A stretch of 6,928 nucleotides of DNA from B16-G9 sp964455635 (GTDB taxonomy: Bacteria > Bacteroidota > Bacteroidia > Bacteroidales > F082). The DNA lies in contig CAYVWX010000168.1 in NCBI GenBank assembly GCA_964455635.1, positions 1 to 6,928 on the forward strand, given 5' to 3'. The position numbers and the translations under genes are program-made. Shown in pieces: positions 6,878-6,928 of the stretch (position 1 is its first letter; every line of letters begins with the position of its first letter). The notes beneath the pieces are model-generated. The model was not told the DNA's origin, did no database searches, and worked only from the letters and a program-made list of their open reading frames with translations.

Positions 6878-6928
6878 ACCCCGTAGGGGTGACATATTAT
6901 AGCCTCGGATGTTAACCCGGGGTATAAA
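6878..6928. repeat. two-hairpin palindromic element, probably a dispersed repeat cut by the window edge
   Basis: ACCCC-GTA-GGGGT at 6878-6890 forms a 5-bp hairpin. After a 12-base AT-rich spacer, CCTCGG (6903-6908) pairs with CCGGGG (6917-6922) around an 8-base loop, with one T-G wobble. The G+C-rich arms stand out against AT-rich surroundings. The wobble pair would keep the RNA stem while breaking the DNA palindrome. I recall similar CCCCGTAGGGGTGACAT-type units scattered between genes in Bacteroidota, but this is from memory and unverified. Neither hairpin is followed by a U-tract, so it is not a canonical terminator, though it could protect or end the operon transcript. The element may continue beyond the window. 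Confidence 0.5.

Noticed and set aside
6835..6915. 26-codon plus-strand ORF downstream of kinase 2
   Set aside because: It runs straight through both hairpins of the palindromic element, and its second half is just the repeat translated. It has no recognisable domain, so it is more likely a by-product of the repeat than a gene.

Overview
The window looks like chromosomal DNA from a Bacteroidota member, probably a marine or gut Bacteroidales/Marinilabiliales-type organism. The basis is AT-rich coding sequence with A-rich, Shine-Dalgarno-poor leaders, a TAnnTTTG-type -7 box, a small secreted protein of Bacteroidota style, and two long sensor kinases built as signal peptide, periplasmic TPR array, one membrane helix and cytoplasmic kinase. 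The placement is inferred from these traits, not from a database match.

Layout. On the minus strand at the left edge (10-489) lies a 159-residue secreted protein of unknown function. A 369-bp divergent intergenic region (490-858) follows. It holds three copies of the octamer TTATTAAC, a marginal 26-codon ORF, one exact match to the Bacteroidota -7 promoter box, and an 11-bp perfect inverted repeat in the putative leader of the next gene. Two large plus-strand kinase genes (859-3714 and 3742-6807) are separated by only 27 bp and are very probably one operon. The last 50 bp (6878-6928) is a two-hairpin element that looks like one end of a dispersed palindromic repeat and is cut by the window edge.

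How the genes work together. Both kinases carry periplasmic TPR arrays in an exact 40-residue register, a juxtamembrane coiled coil, and intact HisKA and ATP-binding (HATPase_c) cores. The second also has a PAS domain. Neither has a working receiver domain and no response regulator is encoded in the window. Yet both end in the same type of helical C-terminal tail, which normally follows the receiver in hybrid kinases. In kinase 1 a receiver-like fold is still visible but has Cys at the phosphoacceptor position; in kinase 2 the receiver is absent and the tail follows the ATPase domain after a short linker. I read the pair as former hybrid kinases at two stages of receiver loss that now signal to an unlinked regulator, or to each other. 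This is the most interesting feature of the window. No mobile element, CRISPR array, tRNA or rRNA was recognised.
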